Shown here: in pieces, positions 17,100-25,653 of the stretch
Layout: every line of letters begins with the position of its first letter
Numbering within the stretch: position 1 is the first letter of the stretch
Assembly: GCA_030690415.1 (NCBI GenBank)
Contig: JAUYGZ010000026.1
Span: 1 to 62,401 of the forward strand
DNA from: a bacterium
GTDB lineage: Bacteria > Patescibacteriota > Gracilibacteria > JAUYGZ01
Direction: 5' to 3'
DNA length: 62,401 nt
The notes under the pieces: generated by a model
Told to the model about the DNA's origin: nothing
The model's database searches: none
The model's input: the letters and a program-made list of their open reading frames with translations, nothing else
Program-made: the position numbers and the translations under genes

Positions 17100-17321
17100 A
17101 TGTCAGAGAATAAAGGTGGACTGGGCATGCTTGCCTGGATCCTAGTTATCATCGGAGGTATCAACTGGGGCCTCGTCGGTATCGGCGGATTTGTCGGTGG
17201 CAACTGGAATGTCGTCAACCTCCTCCTCGGCTCATGGCCGCAAGTCGAGTGGGTTGTCTACATCCTCGTCGGTCTGTCAGCAGTATGGGGCCTCTTTACG
17301 TGCAATAGCTGTAAGAAATAA
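17100..17321 (+). CDS. DUF378 small membrane protein (copy 1)
   Basis: 73 residues with two transmembrane helices: LAWILVIIGGINWGLVGI and VEWVVYILVGLSAVWGLF. The central FVGGNWNVVNLLLG is the DUF378 signature. The tail has two Cys (TCNSCKK). DUF378 proteins have no established role. A near-identical copy follows 41 bp downstream. Confidence 0.85.
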   Translation: MSENKGGLGMLAWILVIIGGINWGLVGIGGFVGGNWNVVNLLLGSWPQVEWVVYILVGLSAVWGLFTCNSCKK

Positions 17322-17362
17322 CCCTTTCATTCAGTATTTTTTCAAGTCCTTAAACCACACTT

Positions 17363-17602
17363 ATGAAAGAAAAATGCACATCAGGTATGATTGCCTGGAC
17401 ACTCCTCATTATCGGAGGTATCAACTGGGGTCTCGTCGGCATCAGCGGATTTGTCGGTGGCAACTGGAATGTCGTCAACCTCCTCCTCGGCTCCTGGCCT
17501 CAGGTCGAATGGATCGTGTACATTGTGGTAGGACTCTCAGCCATTTGGGGGGTTCTCTCCATGAGCGGATGTTGTGGAGGCAAGTGCTCATCTGAAAAAT
17601 AA
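17363..17602 (+). CDS. DUF378 small membrane protein (copy 2)
   Basis: 79 residues, tandem paralogue of the preceding gene. The middle of the two genes is almost identical at DNA level across the first membrane helix and the FVGGNWNVVNLLLG block, while the start and the Cys-rich end (GCCGGKCSSEK) differ. Recent duplication or gene conversion is likely. A strong terminator follows. Confidence 0.85.
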   Translation: MKEKCTSGMIAWTLLIIGGINWGLVGISGFVGGNWNVVNLLLGSWPQVEWIVYIVVGLSAIWGVLSMSGCCGGKCSSEK

Positions 17603-17625
17603 ATCCTCTCAAAACATCAAAAGTG

Positions 17626-17653
17626 AAAAAACGCCATTCATGGCGTTTTTTTT
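17626..17653 (+). terminator. Terminator after the DUF378 pair
   Basis: AACGCCA-TTCA-TGGCGTT followed by a T-run (TTTTTTTT with the stem end), with A-residues before it. It insulates the DUF378 genes from the ribosomal operon promoter that begins two bases later. Confidence 0.9.
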
Positions 17654-17654
17654 C

Positions 17655-17790
17655 TTGACGACATTCAGAGAGGTTGCTAGATTGTCTTGGCTCCCTAAAA
17701 GGGGCTTACGTTTCAGCTGAACGGTTCGTTTGACCTCGAAACCTCGGGGGAGATCCAAAACAGCGCTTAAAACCTCTAAACAAGACAACT
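17655..17790 (+). promoter_or_regulatory. S10-spc operon promoter and leader
   Basis: TTGACG (17655-17660), 17 bp, TAGATT (17678-17683). The roughly 100-nt leader before the rplC ATG contains GCTCC/GGGGC (about 17690-17707) and GTTTCAGCTGAAC, so it is partly structured. It may be the counterpart of the L4-controlled S10 leader of other bacteria, though the sequence alone does not show this. Confidence 0.65.
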
Positions 17791-18378
17791 ATGCCAGGAC
17801 TCATTGGCAAAAAAGTTGGTATGACACGCGTGATCCAGGACGACGGCCAAGTAGTGCCGGTCACTGTGATATCCGTGCCAGATGCGACGGTCACTCATGT
17901 CAAGACCGTTGATAAGGACGGATATAACGCCGTTATTCTTGGTATTGATCCTTTAAAAAAACCGACCAAGACGAAGAAGTTTCGTACCCTCAAAGAATTC
18001 CGGTTCGATGAATGTCCCGAGAAAGCCAGCAGCGTCATGATTGATATCCTCAGCGAAATTCAGGAAATCAGCGTCAGCGCTGCCACAAAAGGAAGAGGAT
18101 TCACTGGTGTGGTCAAAAGACACAATTTCAGAGGACAGCCGGGATCCCATGGACACGCGAGCAAAAACAGCGGAGGGGGAAGAATCCCCGGATCTGTTGG
18201 AGCCTGTGCGAAACCCGGAAGAATCCGAAAAGGAAAGAAACTCCCCGGACAATACGGAAACGACATGCAAACACGCCATCAGGTACCGGTTGTTAAACTC
18301 GACATCGAAAACAAACTCCTTGCCATAAAAGGCGCCATTCCAGGTCCTAAAGGAAACACCGTTTATATCAAATTCTAA
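17791..18378 (+). CDS. rplC: Large subunit ribosomal protein L3
   Basis: 195 residues, slightly shorter than typical L3. It starts MPGLIGKKVGMTRV and has the long central loop HGHASKNSGGGRIPGSVG followed by KGKKLPGQYGNDMQT, which reaches toward the peptidyl transferase centre. First gene of the operon here because rpsJ is located elsewhere. The leader before the ATG is AAACAAGACAACT, with no Shine-Dalgarno sequence. Confidence 0.97.
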   Translation: MPGLIGKKVGMTRVIQDDGQVVPVTVISVPDATVTHVKTVDKDGYNAVILGIDPLKKPTKTKKFRTLKEFRFDECPEKASSVMIDILSEIQEISVSAATKGRGFTGVVKRHNFRGQPGSHGHASKNSGGGRIPGSVGACAKPGRIRKGKKLPGQYGNDMQTRHQVPVVKLDIENKLLAIKGAIPGPKGNTVYIKF

Positions 18379-18396
18379 ACTCCTCCTTTCGAAACC

Positions 18397-19023
18397 ATGA
18401 AATTCGATTTGTATACCCAATCCGGAGAAAAAAAGGGAACCCTTGAGGGCAGCGATGCGATATTCGGTATCGAACCGAATATGATCCTGATTACCCAAGC
18501 CTTCAATCGACAACACGACAATGCCAGACAAGCAAACGCTCACACCAAAACCCGAGGTGAAATCAGTTATTCAACCAAAAAAATAGTCAGACAGAAAGGT
18601 ACCGGAGGAGCTCGTCACGGAGCCAAAAGCGCCAATCTCTTCCGAAAAGGCGGAGTAACCTTCGGCCCCCGATCAAATCGGAATTGGAAAACCGATATGC
18701 CAAGGAAGCAGAGAAGAAAGGCTCTATTCTCAGCACTGAGCATCAAAGCGAAGGATCAGGCTATCTTCTGCCTTGATAAGTACGAAGGAGAAATGAAGAC
18801 CAAACCCTTTGCCGAATTGCTCACAAAGCTCCCGATCAAAAAGAACGTCCTGATCATCATTCCTGAAAAAACACCAGTACTGGAAAAATCAGCCAACAAC
18901 CTCACAAATACCAAAACTATTCTCGCCAACTACCTGAATATCGCTGACTGCCTGAAGTACGATTCTCTCATGTTTGTCGGAGACGCCCTCAAAAAAACAG
19001 AAGAAACTTTTTTGAAAGCCTAA
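18397..19023 (+). CDS. rplD: Large subunit ribosomal protein L4
   Basis: 208 residues. The conserved extended loop KIVRQKGTGGARHGAK with GGVTFGPRSNRNW is present; it lines the exit tunnel. In other bacteria L4 also represses the S10 operon by binding its leader; whether it does so here is unknown. It lies 18 bp after rplC and is preceded by CTCCTCCTTTCGAAACC. Confidence 0.97.
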   Translation: MKFDLYTQSGEKKGTLEGSDAIFGIEPNMILITQAFNRQHDNARQANAHTKTRGEISYSTKKIVRQKGTGGARHGAKSANLFRKGGVTFGPRSNRNWKTDMPRKQRRKALFSALSIKAKDQAIFCLDKYEGEMKTKPFAELLTKLPIKKNVLIIIPEKTPVLEKSANNLTNTKTILANYLNIADCLKYDSLMFVGDALKKTEETFLKA

Positions 19024-19091
19024 TTCCTATCTCCCCTCCTCCTTATTTTCATAACAGCCATAACAATCCTAATAGTCCTTCCCCCACACCC

Positions 19092-19385
19092 ATGTCCCGA
19101 ATTATCATCAAAAAAGCGATAACGACTGAAAAAAGCCATAAAAACCAGGATAGGAGCATTTGGACCTTCCAGGTTGCTGGTGACGCCAACAAGCACGAAA
19201 TTAAGGACGCTATTGAAATGTTGTTCGACGTCAAAGTGGCCACTATCAATACCAGTAACCAACGAGCAAAGATACGACAAATCGGAAAATCTCGAATCCA
19301 TACGAAAAGAAAACCGAATAAAATCGCCCGGGTAAGCCTGAAGGACAAAAAAGCGAAGATCGACCTCACCAAGATCAAAAAATAA
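19092..19385 (+). CDS. rplW: Large subunit ribosomal protein L23
   Basis: 97 residues, normal length. It begins SRIIIKKAITTEKSHKNQ, with the family's TEK motif, and has the RAKIRQIGKSRIHTKRKPNK loop of the tunnel-exit protein that docks SRP and trigger factor. The 68-bp spacer upstream is strongly pyrimidine-rich (CCTATCTCCCCTCCTCC) and holds no ribosome binding site. Confidence 0.96.
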   Translation: MSRIIIKKAITTEKSHKNQDRSIWTFQVAGDANKHEIKDAIEMLFDVKVATINTSNQRAKIRQIGKSRIHTKRKPNKIARVSLKDKKAKIDLTKIKK

Positions 19386-19419
19386 TATCCTACTTTCCTA
19401 CCTTCATACCTCCTGAACT

Positions 19420-20265
19420 ATGGCCCTCATTAAGTACAAACCGACTACTCCTGGACGACGAGGCATGACCGGCTATACTTTCGAGGAACTCACAACCAAT
19501 AAGCCCTTAAAAAGGCTGACAAAGCGTCTCAAGAGGAATGCCGGAAGAAACAACCGAGGAATCATTACTACTCGACACCGTGGGGGAGGAGCCGTGAAGA
19601 AGTACAGGGAAACCGACTTTAAACAGATGAAAAACCATGGCATCGTCGGAACTGTCAGTAGCATAGAATATGATCCTGTTCGAACCGCCTACATCATGTT
19701 GGTCACCTACAAAAATGGAGACAAGTGCTACCACCTCTGCCCTGAAGGAATCAAAGCTGGAAGCGAAATTATTACCGCTGAAAAAGCAAAAATACGAACC
19801 GGGAACCGCATGCAGCTCAAAAACATCCCTGTAGGCTTTGACATCTACAACCTTGAGCTTAAGCTCGACAAAGGGGGGCAAGCCGTACGCTCTGCTGGGA
19901 CAAGCGCAAAAATTCTGGGAATTGACGGAGACTACGCGCAAGTTCAACTCCCTTCCAAAGAAATCCGTCTCATCCTGAAAGAGTGCTATGCAAGCGTTGG
20001 CCGAATATCAAATATTGATCACAACCAGATGAATATCGGAAAGGCCGGGCGAACGAGACGAATGGGTCGAAGACCACAAGTCCGTGGAAAGGTAATGAAC
20101 CCCAACGACCATCCGCATGGAGGAGGTGAGGGGAGAAACTCCATCGGTCTCAAGTACCCCAAAACACCCTGGGGACGTCCCGCCCTCGGAGTCAAAACCC
20201 GCCGACGAAAAGACAGTAACAGACTGGTCATGAAGACCCGAAAAGGCAAACTGAACATAAAATAA
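19420..20265 (+). CDS. rplB: Large subunit ribosomal protein L2
   Basis: 281 residues, full length. The RNA-binding core and the C-terminal VRGKVMNPNDHPHGGGEGRN, with the universally conserved His near the peptidyl transferase centre, are intact. The start MALIKYKPTTPGRRGMTGY is typical. The leader is CCTACTTTCCTACCTTC-like, without a Shine-Dalgarno sequence. Confidence 0.98.
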   Translation: MALIKYKPTTPGRRGMTGYTFEELTTNKPLKRLTKRLKRNAGRNNRGIITTRHRGGGAVKKYRETDFKQMKNHGIVGTVSSIEYDPVRTAYIMLVTYKNGDKCYHLCPEGIKAGSEIITAEKAKIRTGNRMQLKNIPVGFDIYNLELKLDKGGQAVRSAGTSAKILGIDGDYAQVQLPSKEIRLILKECYASVGRISNIDHNQMNIGKAGRTRRMGRRPQVRGKVMNPNDHPHGGGEGRNSIGLKYPKTPWGRPALGVKTRRRKDSNRLVMKTRKGKLNIK

Positions 20266-20333
20266 TACTCTTCCTCACTCTCCATCGCTTGCGTGAGCGA
20301 TTCGAAAGCTGACTCCTTCATCCTTCTCCCCCT

Positions 20334-20606
20334 ATGGCCCGTTCATCCAAAAAAGGCCCTTACGTAGACCCCAGGCTGATCAAAAAAATCGGGCAGCTCG
20401 GCGGACAAAAGAGAGTGATCAAAACCTGGTCACGAAGCTGCGACATCTCTCCTGAATTTGTTGGCCACACCTTCGCAGTCCACAATGGTAAACAGCACAT
20501 CCCTGTTTTCGTCACAGAAAACATGGTAGGCCACAAACTCGGCGAATTCGCCCCTACTCGACGATTCAAGGTCCACGGCGGAAAGAAACTCAAGGCAACA
20601 ACCTAA
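20334..20606 (+). CDS. rpsS: Small subunit ribosomal protein S19
   Basis: 90 residues. Family blocks [43 protein letters not shown] and [13 protein letters not shown] are complete. It sits in the 30S head with S13. The 68-bp spacer before it carries a small hairpin, ATCGCT-TGCGTG-AGCGAT near 20286-20303, then a C/T-rich run up to the ATG. Confidence 0.98.
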   Translation: MARSSKKGPYVDPRLIKKIGQLGGQKRVIKTWSRSCDISPEFVGHTFAVHNGKQHIPVFVTENMVGHKLGEFAPTRRFKVHGGKKLKATT

Positions 20607-20629
20607 AACCCACCACCTATCCTCTTCCT

Positions 20630-21124
20630 ATGCGCGCTTCTCTCAAAAATGCCCGAATCTCCCCCAAAAAAATGAACCTAGTCGCTGGTTTGGTCCGAGG
20701 GAAAATGGCTACTGAAGCACTGGATCAACTGAGATTCACGCCAAAGAAAGGGGCTCAAATTCTGGCTAAAGTCATCACTTCCGCCGTTGCTAACGCAACC
20801 AATAACAGGGCTCAGGATGCGGAGAAGCTCGTGATTAAATCCATTATCGTCAACAAAGGAGTTACCTACAAAAGAGGTATTGCAGTCTCAAGAGGCCGAT
20901 ACCACCCTATCCTAAAGAGAAACACCAACCTTTCCGTGGAAGTAGCCGTGATCGAGACTAAAGAAACTGATACTCATAAATCTTCTCAGAAGGCATCTGC
21001 TCCAAGCGCTGAAGTGAAAACACCTGAAGAAACAACAACCGAAATAAAAGCCACCGCTAAAAAACCAGCCGCTAAAAAAACAGTAAGCAAGAAAAAACCA
21101 GTAACCAGGAACCAGGAACTCTAA
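20630..21124 (+). CDS. rplV: Large subunit ribosomal protein L22 with C-terminal tail
   Basis: 164 residues. The ~110-residue L22 core runs from MRASLKNARISPKKMNLVAGL to VSRGRYHPILKRNTNLSVEVAV. The last ~50 residues are a low-complexity tail rich in Lys, Thr, Ala and Glu (TAKKPAAKKTVSKKKPV), ending in a CCAGTAACCAGGAACCAGGAA repeat region. The tail is probably disordered and on the ribosome surface. Confidence 0.96.
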   Translation: MRASLKNARISPKKMNLVAGLVRGKMATEALDQLRFTPKKGAQILAKVITSAVANATNNRAQDAEKLVIKSIIVNKGVTYKRGIAVSRGRYHPILKRNTNLSVEVAVIETKETDTHKSSQKASAPSAEVKTPEETTTEIKATAKKPAAKKTVSKKKPVTRNQEL

Positions 21125-21152
21125 ACTCTCTACTACCTACTTTCCTCAACTC

Positions 21153-21797
21153 ATGGGACAAAAAGTAAGCCCCAAAACAATTCGACTCAACATCACCCAC
21201 AAATGGCCTGCAAAATGGTATGCCAGAAAACGGAAGTACTCCCAACTGGTCGTAAGAGATATTCTCCTCCGAAAACAGATCGCGGAAATCCTGCCGGATT
21301 CCGGGATCTCAAAGATTGAGATCGAACGATCGAACAAAAACCTTATTGTCACTATCCACACAGCAAAACCGGGGATCATCATTGGGAAAAAAGGAGATAG
21401 TATAGACGAACTCAAGAAAAAACTCAGTCAGAAATTCGGAGAGCACATTGAAATCAACATTCAGGAAGTCAAAAAACCAGATTTGGACGCCCAAATCATA
21501 GGAGACAGCATCGCCTACCAGATCGAGCGACGAGGGTCCTACCGGAGAGCCGCCAAGCAAGCTGTCCAGAAAAGTATGGATGCTGGCGCCATTGGGGTCA
21601 AAATCTTCATCGGAGGTCGTCTCAATGGTGTCGATATAGCCCGAAGCGAATTCTTCAAAGAAGGCAATATCCCCCTTCACACCTTCCGAGCTGATATTGA
21701 CTACGCCAAATCAACTGCCATCACGACCTACGGAGCTATTGGTATCAAAGTATGGATCTACAAGGGTAATATCTACAAACACGACAAAATCGATTAA
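21153..21797 (+). CDS. rpsC: Small subunit ribosomal protein S3
   Basis: 214 residues. The N-terminal MGQKVSPKTIRLNI is followed by a KH domain with the GxxG loop in IIIGKKGDSIDELKKKL, and the C-terminal domain contains RRGSYRRAAKQAVQKSMDAGA and IGVKVW-like IGIKVWIYKG. It is part of the mRNA entry site. The leader is CTACTACCTACTTTCCTC. Confidence 0.98.
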   Translation: MGQKVSPKTIRLNITHKWPAKWYARKRKYSQLVVRDILLRKQIAEILPDSGISKIEIERSNKNLIVTIHTAKPGIIIGKKGDSIDELKKKLSQKFGEHIEINIQEVKKPDLDAQIIGDSIAYQIERRGSYRRAAKQAVQKSMDAGAIGVKIFIGGRLNGVDIARSEFFKEGNIPLHTFRADIDYAKSTAITTYGAIGIKVWIYKGNIYKHDKID

Positions 21798-21841
21798 TAA
21801 GACTCTCATTTTTCACTAGCACCTTATAACCAGAACCCAGA

Positions 21842-22261
21842 ATGCTCACGCCCAAGAAGCAAAAATATCGAAAAGCTATGCGAAACCGAAATGGCATAAA
21901 AGGAAAAGCCTATCGGGGAGGACAAGTGGCATTCGGTGACTTTGGACTCAAGGCTCTTGTGAAAGGTGAGATTAACTCACGACAAATTGAAGCGGCTAGA
22001 CGAGCCATGACCCGATCAATCAAAAGAGGGGGAAAAATCTGGGTCCGCATCTTCCCTCACAAACCCATTACCCAAAAAGCTGCTGAAGTACCCATGGGAT
22101 CCGGAAAAGGAAATGTAGAGTACTTCGTCGCCACCGTAAAACCCGGAACCATTCTCTTCGAAATGACAGGAGTAACAGAAAAAATAGCTAGAGAAGCCTT
22201 TGATCTCGCAGCACAGAAACTGCCTGTTGTCTGCCGATTCGCCAAGCCGCCGATCAGATAA
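21842..22261 (+). CDS. rplP: Large subunit ribosomal protein L16
   Basis: 139 residues, normal length. It starts [20 protein letters not shown] and has [23 protein letters not shown], the typical region near the A-site of the 50S subunit. There are no insertions. It precedes rpmC by 20 bp in the standard spc-type order. Confidence 0.97.
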   Translation: MLTPKKQKYRKAMRNRNGIKGKAYRGGQVAFGDFGLKALVKGEINSRQIEAARRAMTRSIKRGGKIWVRIFPHKPITQKAAEVPMGSGKGNVEYFVATVKPGTILFEMTGVTEKIAREAFDLAAQKLPVVCRFAKPPIR

Positions 22262-22281
22262 TTCTTCATTCTTCATTCTTC

Positions 22282-22506
22282 ATGACCTTCACTGACCTCA
22301 AAGAACTCCACTCCATGGACCTAAAACACCTCAAAAAAGAGGCTCAAAAGGTCATCCACTTCCTCAACGGAATTGCCTTCGAAAACAGCCATGGAAACCT
22401 CAAAGACACTTCCCAGCTCAGCAAAGCCAGGAAACACTTGGCACGAATCCGAACCCTCCAAACCAAGCGAAAAGTGGAGACCCCCATGCCACCAAAAGCA
22501 GCCTAA
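22282..22506 (+). CDS. rpmC: Large subunit ribosomal protein L29
   Basis: 74 residues, two helices with the conserved KARKHLARIRTLQTKRK end. The start follows a direct repeat of ATTCTTC (three units) reaching right to the ATG, one of the clearest examples of the repetitive pyrimidine leaders in this genome. Confidence 0.94.
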   Translation: MTFTDLKELHSMDLKHLKKEAQKVIHFLNGIAFENSHGNLKDTSQLSKARKHLARIRTLQTKRKVETPMPPKAA

Positions 22507-22535
22507 CTGACTCTCTCACCACTAAACCAGAAACC

Positions 22536-22886
22536 ATGCGAACTATCACTGGCACCGTCAGCTCAACAAAAATGGCCAACACCGTGGTCGTCACCGTCCA
22601 TAAGTACAAACGCCATCCCAAGTACGAAAAACAGTACCGCCAAACCAAGAAGTTTTACGCGCACGATGAGAATAACACCTGCCAAGAAGGAGATACGGTG
22701 ACTATTGCAGAGCACCCCCCTATCTCAAAACTCAAACGATGGAAAGTCACGGAAATCAACGGCACACCTATCGATTCACTCCAAAAAACAAAACAGAAAG
22801 CTGAAAATCAACCTGCGACGCCTGAAGTCAAAGAGCCCGAAACCGAAACTCTCAACGCCCTGGCTCGAGCGAAGTCGAAAGCTTAA
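22536..22886 (+). CDS. rpsQ: Small subunit ribosomal protein S17 with repeat-derived tail
   Basis: 116 residues versus about 85 usually. The OB-fold core runs from [19 protein letters not shown] to the [15 protein letters not shown] block. The remaining ~35 residues are a charged tail. Its last codons (DNA 22858-22886, protein LARAKSKA) are written by GGCTCGAGCGAAGTCGAAAGC, a dispersed repeat also seen near 10205-10233. The repeat supplies the stop region of the gene. Confidence 0.96.
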   Translation: MRTITGTVSSTKMANTVVVTVHKYKRHPKYEKQYRQTKKFYAHDENNTCQEGDTVTIAEHPPISKLKRWKVTEINGTPIDSLQKTKQKAENQPATPEVKEPETETLNALARAKSKA

Positions 22887-22905
22887 CCCTCAACTCTCAA
22901 CCGAA

Positions 22906-23274
22906 ATGCTACAACAAGAATCCATCGCCAATGTCACCGACAACACGGGAGCCAAAAAAGCCTATGTCATTAAGGTATTAGGTGGCTCCAAGCGGCGCTA
23001 TGCTCGAATCGGAGACATCATCGTTGTCTCCATCAAGTCAGCATCTCCACGAGGAACAGTTAAACGAAAATCCATCCAGAAAGCTGTTGTGGTACGAACG
23101 AAACGAACCATAAGACGAAAAGACGGATCAAGCCTCCGGTTTGATGACAACGCGGTCGTCATCATCGACGGAGATGGCAACCCGAAAGGAACCCGTGTCT
23201 TCGGCCCCATCGCCCGAGAACTCCGTGAAAAAGGCTACCAAAAAATCATTTCATTGGCTCCAGAAGTCATTTAA
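22906..23274 (+). CDS. rplN: Large subunit ribosomal protein L14
   Basis: 122 residues, the exact standard length, from ATG 22906 ([19 protein letters not shown]). Upstream codons in the same frame overlap rpsQ and are not L14. Conserved blocks [32 protein letters not shown] and [14 protein letters not shown] are present. L14 contacts 16S rRNA at an intersubunit bridge. The leader is TCAACTCTCAACC. Confidence 0.98.
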   Translation: MLQQESIANVTDNTGAKKAYVIKVLGGSKRRYARIGDIIVVSIKSASPRGTVKRKSIQKAVVVRTKRTIRRKDGSSLRFDDNAVVIIDGDGNPKGTRVFGPIARELREKGYQKIISLAPEVI

Positions 23275-23300
23275 AAATCTACCACCAATAACCAGACCAC

Positions 23301-23609
23301 ATGAAACTGAAAGTTGGAGATTCCATCATCGTCATCGCCGGAAAGAACAAAGGAAAAACCGGAAAGATTACGGCAACCAATGAGGAAAAGAACACCGTGA
23401 TCGTCGAAAAGGTGAACATGAAAGTGAAACACCACAAAAAAACGATGGCTGCGCCCGGTCAAAAGATCGAATCAGAAGCTCCCCTCCATGCCTCAAACGT
23501 GATGATCATTGATCCAAAAACCAATAAAAGAAGTCGGATCGGATACCGAATCCTCAAAACAGGGAAGAAAGAACGCTTCTCAAAAGCGAGTGGAGAAGCC
23601 CTCAACTAA
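23301..23609 (+). CDS. rplX: Large subunit ribosomal protein L24
   Basis: 102 residues with an N-terminal KOW motif (VGDSIIVIAGKNKGKTGKI) and the central VEKVNMKVKHHKKT. It helps start 50S assembly near the tunnel exit. Position between rplN and rplE is canonical. The leader is CCACCAATAACCAGACCAC, with no Shine-Dalgarno sequence. Confidence 0.97.
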   Translation: MKLKVGDSIIVIAGKNKGKTGKITATNEEKNTVIVEKVNMKVKHHKKTMAAPGQKIESEAPLHASNVMIIDPKTNKRSRIGYRILKTGKKERFSKASGEALN

Positions 23610-23648
23610 ACGATCATCACCCCCCCCATACAACCTACAACCCCACCA

Positions 23649-24248
23649 ATGAAAGACTTCATCGACCAACTCAACAAAGTAATCTACCCAAAAGTTCAGA
23701 AAGAGCTCGGGATAGAGAACCCCATGGCTACCCCACGACTACACAAAATAGTAGTCAACGTGGGTATTGGATCTCGACTCAAGAACACAAAGGATTACAG
23801 TGATATTGTAGACAATGTGGCTTCCATTACAGGACAACGCCCCGTGGTCACGATGGCAAAAAAAGCAATCTCAAACTTTAAGCTGCGAGAAGGGACTCCG
23901 AGTGGGGTCGTTGCCACTCTCCGCAGAAAGAAAATGTACGACTTCTTCAATCGCATGGTCAACGTAGCCTTCCCCCGTATCCGTGACTTCCAGGGATTCA
24001 GTGACAAGGCTTTCGACGGTCAGGGTAACTACAGCATTGGAATCCGAGACTGCAGTATCTTCCCCGAAATGAATCCAGATGACCTCAGTCATGTTCATGG
24101 AGTAAGCATTAGTATTATCACCACCGCAAAAGATAACGAGTCCGCTAAAGCCCTCCTGAAAGCCCTCAATTTCCCCTTCAGGAAACCGATCAAAAAAGAG
24201 AAACAAGATGAAGAAGCTGCTTCGCCTGAAGAAGCTCCTCAAAAATAA
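23649..24248 (+). CDS. rplE: Large subunit ribosomal protein L5
   Basis: 199 residues. The family core includes NPMATPRLHKIVVNVGIG, ITGQRPVVTMAKKAISNFKLREG and FPRIRDFQGFSDKAFDGQGNYSIGI. It binds 5S rRNA. The final ~20 residues (KKEKQDEEAASPEEAPQK) are a charged tail beyond the typical end. Confidence 0.97.
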   Translation: MKDFIDQLNKVIYPKVQKELGIENPMATPRLHKIVVNVGIGSRLKNTKDYSDIVDNVASITGQRPVVTMAKKAISNFKLREGTPSGVVATLRRKKMYDFFNRMVNVAFPRIRDFQGFSDKAFDGQGNYSIGIRDCSIFPEMNPDDLSHVHGVSISIITTAKDNESAKALLKALNFPFRKPIKKEKQDEEAASPEEAPQK

Positions 24249-24305
24249 AGAAAAAAGTAATATTACCTTACTGAAGTCAAACCCCACTCCCTACTCCCTA
24301 TAACC

Positions 24306-24530
24306 ATGGCAAAAAAATCTCTCATCTCGAAATCACTAAAGGCCCGGGAAAAACACCTGGAAGCAATTCAGGCGGGACGAAAACCAAAATTCCCAACACG
24401 AGTCTACAATAGATGCGCACTCTGTGGACGCCCGCGGGGTTACATAAGAAAATTCGACATGTGCCGTATCTGTATACGACAACTGGCCTCAAATGATATG
24501 ATCATGGGTCTCCGAAAATCATCATGGTAA
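24306..24530 (+). CDS. rpsN: Small subunit ribosomal protein S14, zinc-binding type
   Basis: 74 residues. [20 protein letters not shown] carries the C-x2-C...C-x2-C zinc site of the short S14 form. The N-terminal ~20 residues before [14 protein letters not shown] are longer than in the 61-residue form. The leader is CCTACTCCCTATAACC. Confidence 0.96.
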   Translation: MAKKSLISKSLKAREKHLEAIQAGRKPKFPTRVYNRCALCGRPRGYIRKFDMCRICIRQLASNDMIMGLRKSSW

Positions 24531-24560
24531 TCATAAATACACACCTTTCACCCCATCCCC

Positions 24561-24588
24561 GTAGAGACAATTCATGAATTATCTCTAA
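24561..24588. repeat. GTAGAGAC palindrome copy between rpsN and rpsH
   Basis: Arms GTAGAGAC and (A/G)TCTCTA(C/A) around AATTCATGAATT. The right arm has two changes. The core is the same as the copy in the tuf terminator. It lies in the 89-bp spacer. Confidence 0.8.
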
Positions 24589-24619
24589 GTCCTACAGCCT
24601 ACCCCCTACCCCCTCTCTC

Positions 24620-25003
24620 ATGAACACAGACCCCATTGCAGACCTTCTCACCAGAATTCGCAATGCTAACATGGCTCAGCACGAAGTGACGACCGTGCCC
24701 TCATCTAAAATAAAACGGGAAATTCTCCGGGTCATGAAAGAAAAAGCCTTCATTAAGGATTTTCAGGAATCAAAAAGCGAAGGCCCTCAGAAAACCCTCA
24801 GCATTCAACTGCTACCAGGAAAGAAATTGAACCTTAAGCGAATATCAAGACCAGGTCAAAGAATCTACAAAACTTCACAGGAGCTCTTCCCGGTGCTCAG
24901 AGGATATGGATTCTCTATTGTCTCCACATCACAAGGCATTATGACCGGAGACGAAGCAAGAAAAAAAAGAATTGGCGGCGAAATCATCTGCGAAATCCAC
25001 TAA
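24620..25003 (+). CDS. rpsH: Small subunit ribosomal protein S8
   Basis: 127 residues. NTDPIADLLTRIRNANMA at the start and ISTSQGIMT-type IVSTSQGIMTGDEARKKRIGGEIICEI at the end are diagnostic. S8 binds the central domain of 16S rRNA and in other bacteria represses the spc operon. The leader CCTACCCCCTACCCCCTCTCTC reaches the ATG. Confidence 0.97.
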   Translation: MNTDPIADLLTRIRNANMAQHEVTTVPSSKIKREILRVMKEKAFIKDFQESKSEGPQKTLSIQLLPGKKLNLKRISRPGQRIYKTSQELFPVLRGYGFSIVSTSQGIMTGDEARKKRIGGEIICEIH

Positions 25004-25021
25004 AACCACTCCCTACTTCTC

Positions 25022-25049
25022 GTACAGACGCATAGCTATGCGTCTCTAC
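25022..25049. repeat. GTASAGAC palindrome copy between rpsH and rplF
   Basis: Identical over 28 bp to 11324-11351: arms GTACAGAC/GTCTCTAC, core GCATAGCTATGC. It is followed by CCCCACGCA and then a CAACTCTCAACTCTCAAC repeat leading to the rplF start. Confidence 0.85.
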
Positions 25050-25098
25050 CCCACGCACACCCACCAACTCTCAACTCTCAACTTCCTACTCCCTCTCT

Positions 25099-25644
25099 AT
25101 GTCTCGAATCGGAAAACTCCCTATCGGCGTCCCAAACGGAATTACAGTCACCATTGCAGGCCAAAGCATAACTGTAAAAGGTCCTAAGGGAGAACTAAAC
25201 TTCCAAGCTCACAAGAATATCAGTGTAAAGTTTAATGACGACACCATTCTTGTCGCCCGCCCTGACGACTCAAAAGAAAACCGGTCTCTTCATGGGACAA
25301 CCCGAGCAATCCTGAACAACATGGTAAAAGGAGTAAAAGAAGGTTTTCAAAAGAAACTCGAAGTAAAAGGAGTGGGATATCGTTTTAACATCAGTGGAAA
25401 GAAGCTCGGACTTTCTCTGGGCTACTCACACCCGATTGACTTTCCAATCCCCGAAGGAATTTCCATTCTTGCTGACGAAGAAAATAAGAACATGATGATC
25501 ATCCAAGGGATTGATAAACAACTGGTTGGAGAAACAGCAGCCAGAATTCGGGCCTTCAGAAAACCAGAACCTTATAAAGGAAAAGGAATCCGATACTCCG
25601 ACGAATACGTCAAACTGAAGCAAGGTAAAAAAGCTGCTAAATAA
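25099..25644 (+). CDS. rplF: Large subunit ribosomal protein L6
   Basis: 181 residues, two L6 repeats. It starts MSRIGKLPIGVPNGITVTI, and the end has AARIRAFRKPEPYKGKGIRY. L6 lies near the factor-binding site. The leader is made of TCAACTCTCAACTTCC and CTACTCCC units. Confidence 0.98.
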   Translation: MSRIGKLPIGVPNGITVTIAGQSITVKGPKGELNFQAHKNISVKFNDDTILVARPDDSKENRSLHGTTRAILNNMVKGVKEGFQKKLEVKGVGYRFNISGKKLGLSLGYSHPIDFPIPEGISILADEENKNMMIIQGIDKQLVGETAARIRAFRKPEPYKGKGIRYSDEYVKLKQGKKAAK

Positions 25645-25653
25645 TCACTTTTT

